Shown piece by piece: positions 13,034 through 22,600 of a stretch of DNA of 64,000 bases (position 1 is the first letter of the stretch; every line of letters begins with the position of its first letter). A model generated the notes under the pieces. It had not been told where the DNA came from. It did not search any database and saw only the letters and a list, made by a program, of their open reading frames with translations. The position numbers were made by a program, and so were the translations under genes. This stretch comes from Phoenix dactylifera (Eukaryota; Streptophyta; Magnoliopsida; Arecales; Arecaceae), in contig NC_052393.1 in NCBI RefSeq assembly GCF_009389715.1, forward strand, positions 186,001-250,000. The letters are read 5' to 3'.

Positions 13034-13752
13034 CACACGTGGTGCTTTAGAATTCCCATCCAAGATGAGATGACGGAGGGATAACAGAGCTTCCATCTCG
13101 CCTCATACGATCCACATGCCCCTTCCCTTCCCCCACTCGCCGGAACCCTGTCGGAATTCGCTGCAACCTCACTGGTAAGATGGCGGAGCTCCCGGCCGCT
13201 GCCTCCGCCGCCTCGTTCCCTGACGTCGTCTTCGACGGGAGCGGGAGATCGCATCGGCACCGCCGCCATCCACCCTGCCCTCGGCTTCAAGAAGCTTTCC
13301 AGGCCGTCATCAGCCAGAAGATCGGGATCGCCACCCACCCCGTCCGCCGGAAGAAGGCCCGTGCCTCGACGGAGGTCCACTGCAACGTACCATCGACGAG
13401 TCCTCCGACTTCGCCGCCCTGCGAGCGCGACTGCTTCGTCCTCGCCTCCTCCGGTCGCTGGCGCCGACTGAGAAAGGACGCTGCCCAGGCCGCCGGGAAG
13501 CCGGACATCTGTCCAAAAAAGAAGGCCTTCGCCGTGCCAGAGAAGAAAATCCTGAGGAGGAACCCGGCGGGATCAGACGGCCGCATGGGTCCGGCGCGGA
13601 TTAGGGCTACGGGAGTACGACAGCCATCTATGGAACCTCCGGCAGACGACTACTTCGGGGATGATCCGAAGAGGCGGCCAAACAGGGTTGGAAGCCACGT
13701 TATTCCTCCGTTAGTCCCATCTTGGATGGGAACTTTAAGGCACCACGTGTGT
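13034..13752 (+). mobile_element. Inverted-repeat-bounded element carrying a gene fragment (Pack-MULE-like)
   Basis: The left arm 13034-13085 and the right arm 13699-13752 are inverted copies of each other. Both contain CACACGTGGTG and TTCCCATCCAAGATG and end in GGATAAC or GAATAAC; by eye about 44 of 53 positions agree. Similarity may extend weakly further outward. The GC-rich interior holds a broken copy of a plant gene (13180-13690). Gene fragments between terminal inverted repeats are typical of Pack-MULEs. I could not find a clear 9-bp target duplication, so the class is an inference. Confidence 0.5.
13180..13690 (+). pseudogene. Frameshifted copy of a conserved plant protein of unknown function (DUF7138-like)
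   Basis: The start reads MAELPAAASAASFPDVVFDG. The expected continuation IGTAAIHPALGFKKL lies in another frame (about 13250-13295), and FQAVISQKIGIATHP returns in the first frame. Near 13395-13420 the frame again shifts to read TIDESSDFAAL, and then ERDCFVLASS returns. Together these resemble the N-terminal domain of a small plant family that I recall as DUF7138; the number is from memory. At least three or four frame changes are needed, so no intact product is made, although one 204-codon frame stays open by chance. The 3' end runs into the inverted-repeat arm. It was probably captured by the surrounding element. Confidence 0.5.
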
Positions 13753-13754
13753 GT

Positions 13755-14523
13755 GATCGTGGACCTAAATGGCACCCTAAAGGATGCCAAATAGAGGTTG
13801 GGATAAAAAATTCATATACATATTTATTTTAAAAAAGATGGATATAAATCTACTATTAAAAATATAAATATAAGTTAAATGGTTAAATTTTATGATCATA
13901 AATTCAAATGTATTATCGAGTGAGAAATAAATTGACTTAATAACATGTTAATAGGGTCACTTATTTTTTTAAAAAAAATTATAAGTGTTAGGTAAGATTA
14001 GATAAAACTCTAAAATAGAACCAAATACAAATTAGATAGTTATTTATACATATTTGCATCTATTTTTCTTTGATGAACAGAAATAAAGGTATCTAGTCAG
14101 ATACTCAAATTTGTATTCATATTTGAATAGATCTATCCTTCATTCTTAGTGCCAAATGAATCAAGCCATACCAATATCATCTCGTGGTCATTCCATATGA
14201 ACCATGGTAGAATCATCTCATGTCATCACCTATCTCTTCTTCTTAGGGCTACAAAATGGATCAGCATCAGCTTATGACCCGATTCAACTCATTCATAAAG
14301 ACTTCCTGGAGCCAAATCAGATTTAAATATTGGACCCCTTTCTGTATAGCGGGTCAAGTAGAAACCCCAAATTTTGATTCGGCTTGATCCGACTTAATTA
14401 GTAAATAACTTGAGCCTACTTATTACTTACCCAACCCGACCGCAGGCAAAACAAAATTCTATAAAATAATTAAACTCCTCTTTGCCCGACCATCCCGCTA
14501 GACTCTAATTCTCTTTTTATAGC
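13755..14523. other. Intergenic, no gene seen
   Basis: AT-rich. The part at 14240-14450 contains short words (AGGGCTACAAAATGGATCAG; CCAACCCGACC) resembling pieces of the satellite unit at 15952-17270. This hints at a common parent repeat. Confidence 0.35.
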
Positions 14524-15059
14524 TGTTTGCTGTTTGGTAACTATATTTTTAAAGTGCTGTGGCACTCTAACATATGTTTGGTAAACAAACTGAGAAAATA
14601 CTTTTATATGACAAAATTATCATAAAGGACATTGCATAGTATTATACAATAGAGCATAATAAAACATAACATATATTAATACATAATATACGATATAGTA
14701 TAATATTACTGTAATATAAAATATTATTATTATAATATAGTAATATGACATTGCATAGCATAGCATAATGGTAATATAATTATTAGAGTAAATTAATTTT
14801 CTATAATATAACATAATATTAAATTATTTAACATAACATATTAATATATTATGATATAATTTAATATATATTATATTTATAGTATAATACAATAATAAAG
14901 ATATAAAATATTATAATTATTAGTATTAATTAATTTGTCATAATATAACATAATATTAAATTATTTAAAATAACATATTAATATATTATGATATAAATAT
15001 TTATTCATTGAAATATATTTATTTATTATCTTATTTATTTATTCATTCATTCATTTATA

Positions 15060-15230
15060 TAAATATTTATTTATGCATTTATTTATTTATTTATTCTTTT
15101 TTTTCTTTTATTTTCTTTTCTTCCCTTTTTTTTCTTTCCTTTTCTTCCTTTTTTTTCCTTTTCTTTTTCTTTTCTTTTTTTTTCTTCTCTTCTTCTCCTT
15201 CCTTCCTCTCCCCCCTTCTCTGTTCTTCTC
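15060..15230. repeat. TTTA microsatellite and polypyrimidine tract
   Basis: TTTA/TTCA units grade into about 140 bases of almost pure T and C (TTTTC, TTCC units). The complementary strand is polypurine. Confidence 0.9.
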
Positions 15231-15756
15231 CTCTCGCGCGGTCGGCAGCGCCGGAAGGGGGCCAGGCCGCGGCGGCCGCGGGAGGGGGTCGGGCCAAGGC
15301 CAGCAGCGCCTGCGGCTGTCTCGACGGCCGTGGTTGGCCCCCTGGGAAGGGTTCTCCTCCCGCGTGGCCAACGACGCCGGAGGGGCTGCGGCACTGCGGC
15401 GGCGGGGGAGAGGGAGGGGGTGCGGCACTGCGGCGGCAGGGGAGAGGGAGGGGGAGGGAGCGGCTGCGGTGGCGGGGGAGAGGGAGGGGGTGCGGCGCTG
15501 CAGCGGGGTGGGGGTGGGGGTGGGGTGAGGGCGTGGGTGGGAGAGGAACAGGCGGTGAGATGAGATTTTGGGGAGAAATTTTTTTTTAAAAATGGAAGTA
15601 TTTTGGTCAAAAATAGAGCTTCCCGACAAAGCTGAAAATAATATTTTCGGAAAGCTCCAAATTGGAGCTTCTCCCTAAAAGCTGTTTTCAACTTTCCGCA
15701 AAAGTTGAAACAGCTTTCCAAAAATTTTACCAAACACCATTTTATATCTAAAAGTA

Positions 15757-15796
15757 CTTTTGGAGGGCCAGAAAGTGCTTTTTGGCCCTCCAAAAG
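15757..15796. repeat. Perfect 14-bp inverted repeat (hairpin)
   Basis: CTTTTGGAGGGCCA (15757-15770) is matched exactly by its reverse complement at 15783-15796, with a 12-base spacer. It lies inside the right end of the surrounding TIR element. Confidence 0.9.
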
Positions 15797-15951
15797 CTCC
15801 CCCAAACAGGGCTTAATTCTCTTTTATCTTTTCCAAAACTTTTGCCCGAGCCATCCTCACATCCTCCTCTTGCCTTGAACCGGTCATTTGGTGATATTAG
15901 CCTCCTCGATAGTCTGATCATATCTGACATTCATGCAACTCAAACGAGTTG

Positions 15952-17270
15952 CTAGGTCTTGAATAATTTCCATAAACCCAACTCGGTCAGCTATTGAGTT
16001 GGGTCCACGTCTAATATCAACATGAAGCTAGCTCGGGTTGAGATCAATCATTTTTGGATCCGACCAACAGATTTGCAACCCTAATATCTCTTCTCCAAAG
16101 GATAACCCCAACTACAGCTGCTGGGTCTAGAATAATTTCCATAAACCCAACTCGGTCAGCTATTGAGTTGGGTCTACATCTAATATCAACATGAAACTAG
16201 CTCGGGTTGAGATCAATCATTTTCGGATCCGACCAACAGATTTGCAACCCTAATATCTCTTCTCCAAAGAATAACCCCAACTACAGCTGCTGGGTCTTGA
16301 ATAATTTCCATAAACCCAACTCGGTCATATTGAGTTGGGTCCACGTCTAATATCAACATGAAACTAGCTCGGGTTCAGATTAATCATTTCCGGATCCGAC
16401 CAATAGATTTACAGCCCTAATATCTCTTCTCCAAAGGATAACCCCAGCTACAGCTACTGGGTCTTGAATAATTTCCATAAACCCAACTCGGGCAGCTATT
16501 GAGTTGGGTCCACGTCTAATATCAACATGAAACTAGCTCGAGTTGAGATCAATCATTTTCGAGTCCGACCAACAGATTTGCAACCCTAATATCTCTTCTC
16601 CAAAGGATAACCCCAACTACAGCTGCTGGGTCTAGAATAATTTCCATAAACCCAACTCGGTCAGCTATTGAGTTGGGTCTACGTCTAATATCAACATGAA
16701 ACTAGCTCGGGTTGAGATCAATCATTTTCGGATCCGACCAATAGATTTGCAACCCTAATATCTCTTCTCCAAAGAATAACCCCAACTACAGCTGCTGGGT
16801 CTTGAATAATTTCCATAAACCCAACTCGGTCATATTGAGTTGGGTCCACGTCTAATATCAACATGAAACTAGCTCGGGTTCAGATTAATCATTTCCGGAT
16901 CCGACCAATAGATTTACAGCCCTAATATCTCTTCTCCAAAGGATAACCCCAGCTACAGCTGCTGGGTCTTGAATAATTTCCATAAACCCAACTCGGTCAG
17001 CTATTGAGTTGGGTCCACGTCTAATATCAACATGAAACTAGCTCGGGTTGAGATCAATCATTTTCGAGTCCGACCAACAGATTTGCAACCCTAATATCTC
17101 TTCTCCAAAGGATAACCCCAACTACAGCTGCTGGGTCTTGAATAATGTCCATAAACCCAACGCGGTCAGCTATTGAGTTGCGCCCATGTCTAATATCAAC
17201 ACTCGGGTCCAACGGATCTGCAACCCTAATATCTCCTTCTCCAAAGGATAAACCCGACTAGAGCGGCTGT
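15952..17270. repeat. Satellite-like array, about 169-bp unit in a 505-bp trimer
   Basis: Units begin at 15952, 16121, 16290, 16457, 16626, 16795, 16962 and 17131, giving lengths of 169, 169, 167, 169, 169, 167 and 169. The 167-bp units lack part of GGTCAGCTATTG. The variants recur every third unit: TCTAG at 16121 and 16626, the short form with GGTTCAGATTAATC at 16290 and 16795, CGAGTCC at 16457 and 16962. All these offsets equal 505 bp. Each full unit holds an inverted pair ACCCAACTC / GAGTTGGGT around an 11-base loop. The last unit is internally deleted and diverged. The array abuts the NAGK upstream region. Confidence 0.95.
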
Positions 17271-17413
17271 GATCACAACCCAACGCCGTTCTTCCAAGCC
17301 TCCGCCTCCCACGTCTTTCTGTTAGCAATTCGGTCAAACACCTGGGGAGGGTTGACGCAGAGGGACGGTCGGTCGGTCGGTCCCAGGCAGAGTAGAGCTA
17401 ACGGGAAGGAAAG
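17271..17413 (+). promoter_or_regulatory. Short NAGK upstream region / 5' leader
   Basis: Only about 143 bp separate the last satellite unit from the NAGK ATG. I see no TATA box here. The GGTCGGTCGGTCGG run near 17368 is the only striking feature. The core promoter must lie in this stretch or within the repeat array. Confidence 0.4.
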
Positions 17414-18454
17414 ATGCTGGCCGGGAGGACAACTACTCCGCACCACCAACGCCCCTTCCTCCCCTCGAAGCCCCTCCAGATCCCTAACTCGAACCCTAGT
17501 CCTGGCCTCAGCCTCCGATCCGCCAGGGCCCCCCGCCTCCTTTCTTCCCTCAAGTCCACCCCGCTCAGCAGCAGCACCGCGGCGGCTCCGCCTCTCCAGA
17601 CACCGCCCCAGACGCGCGTGGACATCCTCTCGGAGTCGCTCCCCTTCATCCAGCGGTTCCGCGGGAAGACGATCGTGGTCAAGTATGGCGGCGCCGCCAT
17701 GAAGTCCCCGGCCCTCCAGTCCTCCGTCATCAACGACCTCGTCCTCCTTGCCTGCGTCGGCCTCCGCCCCGTCCTCGTCCACGGCGGCGGCCCGGAGATC
17801 AATTCGTGGCTCCTCCGCCTCGGCTACCAGCCCCAGTTCCACAACGGCCTCCGCGTCACGGACGCCCTCACCATGGAGGTGGTCGAGATGGTCCTCGTCG
17901 GCAAGGTGAACAAATCGCTCGTCTCCCTCATCAACGTCGCCGGCGCCACCGCCGTGGGCCTCTGCGGCAAGGACGCCCGGCTCCTCACCGCCCGCCCCGC
18001 CCCCGACGCCGCGGCCCTGGGCTTCGTGGGCGAGGTGGCCCGCGTGGACCCCAGCATCCTCCGGCCCATCCTGGCGGGCGGCCACATCCCCGTGATCGCC
18101 TCCGTGGCGGCGGACGAGGCCGGGCAGGGCTACAACTTGAACGCGGACACCGCGGCGGGGGAGATCGCGGCCGCCGTGGGGGCGGAGAAGCTGATCCTGC
18201 TGACGGACGTGGCGGGGATCCTGGAGGACCGGAACGACCCGGGGAGCCTGGTGAAGGAGATCGACATCGGCGGGGTGAGGAGGATGGTGGAGGAGGGGAA
18301 GGTCGCCGGCGGGATGATCCCCAAGGTCCACTGCTGCGTCAGGTCGCTCGCCCAGGGTGTCCGAACCGCCAGCATCATCGACGGCCGCGTCCCCCACTCT
18401 CTGCTCCTCGAGATTCTCACCGACGAGGGAGCCGGGACCATGATCAAGGGTTGA
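17414..18454 (+). CDS. NAGK: Acetylglutamate kinase, chloroplastic
   Basis: It phosphorylates N-acetylglutamate with ATP, the second and controlling step of arginine synthesis in plastids; in plants it is feedback-inhibited by arginine and relieved by PII. The gene is a single 346-codon frame. Residues 1 to about 65 are rich in Ser, Thr, Pro and Arg with few acids, as in a plastid transit peptide. The amino-acid kinase fold follows: VVKYGGAAM (Lys90), HGGGPEI (123-129), NGLRVTD (144-150), CGKDARL (184-190), [10 protein letters not shown] (241-250, nucleotide and substrate binding), TDVAGIL (264-270), and the C-terminal [11 protein letters not shown] and EGAGTMI segments that belong to the arginine-sensitive type. 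The length fits plant enzymes. Codon use is strongly GC-biased. The start is the first ATG of the frame and precedes the transit peptide. A 169-bp satellite ends about 140 bp upstream. Confidence 0.96.
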   Translation: MLAGRTTTPHHQRPFLPSKPLQIPNSNPSPGLSLRSARAPRLLSSLKSTPLSSSTAAAPPLQTPPQTRVDILSESLPFIQRFRGKTIVVKYGGAAMKSPALQSSVINDLVLLACVGLRPVLVHGGGPEINSWLLRLGYQPQFHNGLRVTDALTMEVVEMVLVGKVNKSLVSLINVAGATAVGLCGKDARLLTARPAPDAAALGFVGEVARVDPSILRPILAGGHIPVIASVAADEAGQGYNLNADTAAGEIAAAVGAEKLILLTDVAGILEDRNDPGSLVKEIDIGGVRRMVEEGKVAGGMIPKVHCCVRSLAQGVRTASIIDGRVPHSLLLEILTDEGAGTMIKG

Positions 18455-19629
18455 TGCCCCCTGCCGCTAGCAGTAATTTTGTTGTTCCTTGCACCTTGCT
18501 AGTTTTGATCTTGATGATTTTTATTTAGATCGTCAATGTACGATGATGATCCAACTTAGTGGTAGCATAATTATTCTAAATTGATAATTACTAGGTCTCG
18601 TGGAGTGATCTTTTTTTTTTTTTTTTTAAAGGATCTTGCGGATTGACGACACTTAAATAATTGGACCACCGTGTGCGTTTTACATTTTTGTGGGATATAG
18701 ATAGAGCGAGCGATGATATTTTTAGCATTTCTCAAATTATAAATCACAAGCTCTAATCCATTTTCTGATAGCAACGAACAATAGTAGAAACCATCAATTG
18801 CTTTATTAAAAGAACAAAATGATACATGCAATTATGCTTGGAATGGAGTGCCGGAGTGGGGATAGGGGGAAGAGGAGGAATAGAGAAAAGAGAGTGCGGA
18901 GAGCCGCATCACAAACGCCAAAATTAGAGCCCAAGTAGGTCCGGACATTCTATGTGTGGATGCATGCTCTAGGAGGTGTGGGTGAGCACTCACCAATGGT
19001 CCAACCATGTGGGCATCCAAGCGCAATTTACCACCACACGCAATTTATAGTGAGTTGAAGCTCCAACAACTCGCGTTCCAAACAATTAATCTAAATTTAT
19101 TTATTATTTATTTCATTGTCTATCAAGCAAATTAGAGGAGTGCTTTGTGATTGGTGAGATTCGGTTGGAGAGATATTAATAGGTGATACGGAGGTGGTAA
19201 AAGATCGTGCTAAAAAACTATTAATTTTTGTAGTGCAATTTTTTTAAAAAATATTGAATTATTTTAATAAAAAAGAAAAAATATATTACGGTGGATTTAC
19301 TCGAGAGAAGCATCCGGCCATCTAGTTAATTCGAAGAAATACGATGTGGATGAAGGGGAGTAGCCAAACTGCCGATTTTTTTTCTTTCGCCTTTTCGTGG
19401 GTGGAGCTTTACGCAACCCTCCATTATGCCAGCGCACAAAAGGAGATTCTTCCTCCTCCTCCCGTTTCTCCTTTCCCCCGATCGTCATTAAAGCCCATCG
19501 GAGTAACTCTTCTCCCTTCAAAATTACCTCCTAACATCGCATCTTTTCGCCTCCTCCGCCCGCAATCTCTTCAAATTTCTTTCCGGAAGATCGCAAAACC
19601 GCGGCGGCCGGATCAGCGGAGGGGGAGGA
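18455..19629. other. Spacer between NAGK and the LOG2-like gene, with its 5' leader
   Basis: NAGK 3' sequence, then AT-rich DNA with a T run at 18612-18627 and A/T tracts near 19230-19280. The last 200-300 bp become pyrimidine- and GC-rich and probably hold the promoter and leader of the gene starting at 19630. No further gene is seen. Confidence 0.5.
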
Positions 19630-22600
19630 ATGGGCAACATAGGGAGCACCGGAGGCGGCGGTGGAAACGGCCGACGGAGGAATTCGCACCCACACCACCA
19701 CCATCAGCCTCCTCCGCCTCCTTTCGGGCCGCCGGCGCCGCAGCAGCCGGAGGTCACGGCGAACCGCTACGTGTTCGCTGCCGCGACCCCGTACCCGCCC
19801 CAGTACCCAAATCCCAACCCGCCGCAGTACTACCAGTACGGGTACTACCCCCCTCCGCCGCCGGCGATGCCCGTGCCCCTCCCCGCCCCCTTCGACCACC
19901 ACCACCACCGCGGCGGCGGCGGGGGGCCCCACGGGGACTTCTCCGCCACCCACCCAGCCTGGGTCGGCGGGGCGAGGTATGCGTGCCCCCCGCCGACCCC
20001 GGTGCCGACTCCCTGCATCGAGCACCAGAAGGCCGTCACCATCCGGAATGACGTCAATCTCAAGAAGGAGACTTTGAGGGTCGAACCCGATGAGCAGAAC
20101 CCCGGCCGATTTCTTGTTGCTTTCACGTTCGATGCCACCGTCGCTGGAAGGTGATCTTTCCTTTCTTTGTCTTCTTGCTTTCTTTTTCGGACCGGTGCTT
20201 GTGATCGCCTGATATAAATTGGTCAGTTAGATCTCCTTCAATATTTTCGAATTTCTTAATATCCCCCCTCTCGCTTGGGGCTTCTCTCTATGTGGTTATG
20301 CTTTTTCTGGGTGTTTGCTTGGGGTATAGCCGGGTTCACATTAGATATGTACGGTTAAATCTCTGGTTTGCTTATGAGGACTAGAATTTCAGAGCACGGT
20401 GACGAAGATAGCTTATCATTCACTGCTGCCAGATGATTCTTTTCTGCGTTCTTTGCAGAATCGACAAGAAATAATTGACTCCGGCGTGTCTGGATGTTTT
20501 GATATTGTTTGACGTTGTTTTGACTGTTTAAAATTTTATAAGATTTTCTTCGATGGTGACAACTTTTTTTGGAGTTTGTATTTTGGTCTGATCAATTGTT
20601 GACTACAATTAGTCCAGGATCTGATCAGATAAAAACTATACTTCCCTTGTTTGAGTACGAATCTTTCTTTTTGAAGATTCTGTGGAAAAGGTTGACTTGT
20701 TATTCATTGATAAATTGCTCTTTCCAGTTAACAAGGTATGAAAAATTAACATGCATTAGAATCCTGTCATCACATAATCAAACCGGCTAGCATCTCTTTC
20801 AGGGGAACGTCTATTCCTTATGTGGCACTATCTCTAAATTTTTGTTGATTTATATTTTATTCCTTCAATCAATTAGGGTGGAATACATGGTGGTGCCTGC
20901 TCACGTCCCCATATGGCTAGTTCTTTTTTTCCCCTTAAGTTATTATGGCAAAAATGCTTCCAAAACAATCGTATCCATTCGTGCTGCTAAAGGAATTATG
21001 CCAAACGTCATGTTAGCATGTTTTTATATCAAGTATGAATAGGATGCATTTTTTCATTTTAATTTCCAGCTGTATGTATTCTACCTTACCATTGCCATAC
21101 TTCCATCCCGGTGTTCTTCACTTTCTTAATGAAGCATCATCTCTTTACTCTTAAACTTGAAACGTGGAGTCCCTTGCTCAATTCTGAACACCCTCTGTCT
21201 ACTTTATATATGCATAACTTAGGGAAGGTAACTAGGAATTGCATTAACTAATATAATCATAGATAGAAAGCTGCATTCTTAATGACAATAAACACTTGAA
21301 GTTAAAACCGCAATCTTTTCTTTCAGAGTGACATAACCTTTTCTGCAAATTCCTACAAATTCTTGTAGGGTACATAAATAAGTTTGCTCATTCTTTTACT
21401 ATTGTTATGAGCCTTTTTATTCTTCAAGAACTTGTTGTTGTCTTGATTTCAATTCTTGGTTAACTCAATCATTACAATAAAGATATATCTCTTAGTGGTT
21501 ATTTTGCATTTCTTGAGTAACTCATTGCCAACTTGTGTCATGTTTCTTGATGAGAAATCCATGTTTAATAAAAGAAAAATGTTAATATGGGTACCCTTTG
21601 CATTTACGTACAAATGCATACCCACATGTCTTTGTATATACTATTTATCTGTCAATTCCATCCACCATCAACTTCAAAATGAAAAGCATCTTCAATTCAT
21701 GCCTTTCTCCTTCAAGTGTTCTATGACCTTCCTATGCTCTTAATAGTCTGAGAACCTTTATTACCACACTTTACAAGGATCATGCATAACTAACAAAAGC
21801 CATCAGTACAGTAACAAGGCCATGGATGATGTACCAAAATGTTGAGCAGGAAAAGAGGGTTAAAGCTTATGGCCGTTTTATTGGTGAAAAAATTAGGTGG
21901 ATGTGTATCAAAACTAGCAAGAATAGAGTTGGATATAGATAGGAATTTAGAAGTTCCACTAATATAGGCTACAGTGAGACTGTATGAACCCTTCCTTTTG
22001 GACAGTATGCTGAAGCTTGTTTCCTCACCCATCTTCATTTCATCTTTCTCTTTTATTTGCTCTCATATGATGGAATTGCAGTCGAGGGTTTGAGACATGC
22101 CATACATACATACATACATGCATAGAGAGAGAAGGGCATTTTAATCTTCATTTGCTTGAAACCAAAGGTATCAAGTCCTTAACAGCTTTTTGGACATGAT
22201 ACAACATGAGCCAGGCCCCTCGTTTTATGATTTTTGTCTCGCCAGCACTTTTTGGACTGATACAACATGACCATCCTGTCTAGTCAAAAAATAAATACCA
22301 TGCTTGTGTAATGCTCAGTTGCAGGTGCTTCGACAGCATCAAGTGTTGGTGAGTTATCTCTCCACCATTACATGAGCAGTGCACTTTTATCTGAAACATG
22401 TAAAAGTTTCTTATGGCTTGTTAGATCTCATGCATTTCTCATTTTCAATATTTTCTTTAGTAAATATAATGTGAAATACCTTTTTAGCAAATGATGCCAT
22501 TGATTAATGCCTATCACCTTGTCAGATGCTCAACACAGGTACTGCCTTGTGCCAAACTGTCCAAGTATAATTGAATAGAGTGCACAGAGAGAAAGAGAGA

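Larger units (their letters stand above)
14524..15814. mobile_element. Non-autonomous TIR element with GC-rich core (hAT-like, tentative)
   Basis: The right end, read on the minus strand, starts GCCCTGTTTGGGGGAGCTTT and continues through AAGCACTTTCTGG, AAAAGTACTTTTA and GGTGTTTGGTAAA. The left end on the plus strand has TGTTTGGTAACTATATTTTT, AAAGTGCTGTGGCACT and TGTTTGGTAAAC in a related order, so the ends are diverged inverted repeats. The interior changes abruptly from AT-rich (14600-15060) to polypyrimidine (15060-15230) to a GGC/GGA-rich core (15231-15560). The long open frames there are low-complexity and not genes. No target duplication was identified. Confidence 0.4.

Noticed and set aside
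13180-13794. An intact 204-residue gene
   Set aside because: The conserved protein segments lie in different frames, and the 3' end of the frame is inverted-repeat sequence.
15083-15805. Open frames of 150 to 240 codons on both strands
   Set aside because: They read through polypyrimidine and GGC-rich low-complexity DNA inside a transposon-like element; no domain or codon signature.
15952-17270. A regularly spaced repeat array that could suggest CRISPR
   Set aside because: Whole 169-bp units repeat with no unique spacers, in a plant nuclear context.
17273-18397. A 374-codon open frame on the minus strand
   Set aside because: It lies antisense to the NAGK gene. High GC at third positions removes stops from the opposite strand, and the translation is Asp/Gly/Arg-rich and resembles nothing.
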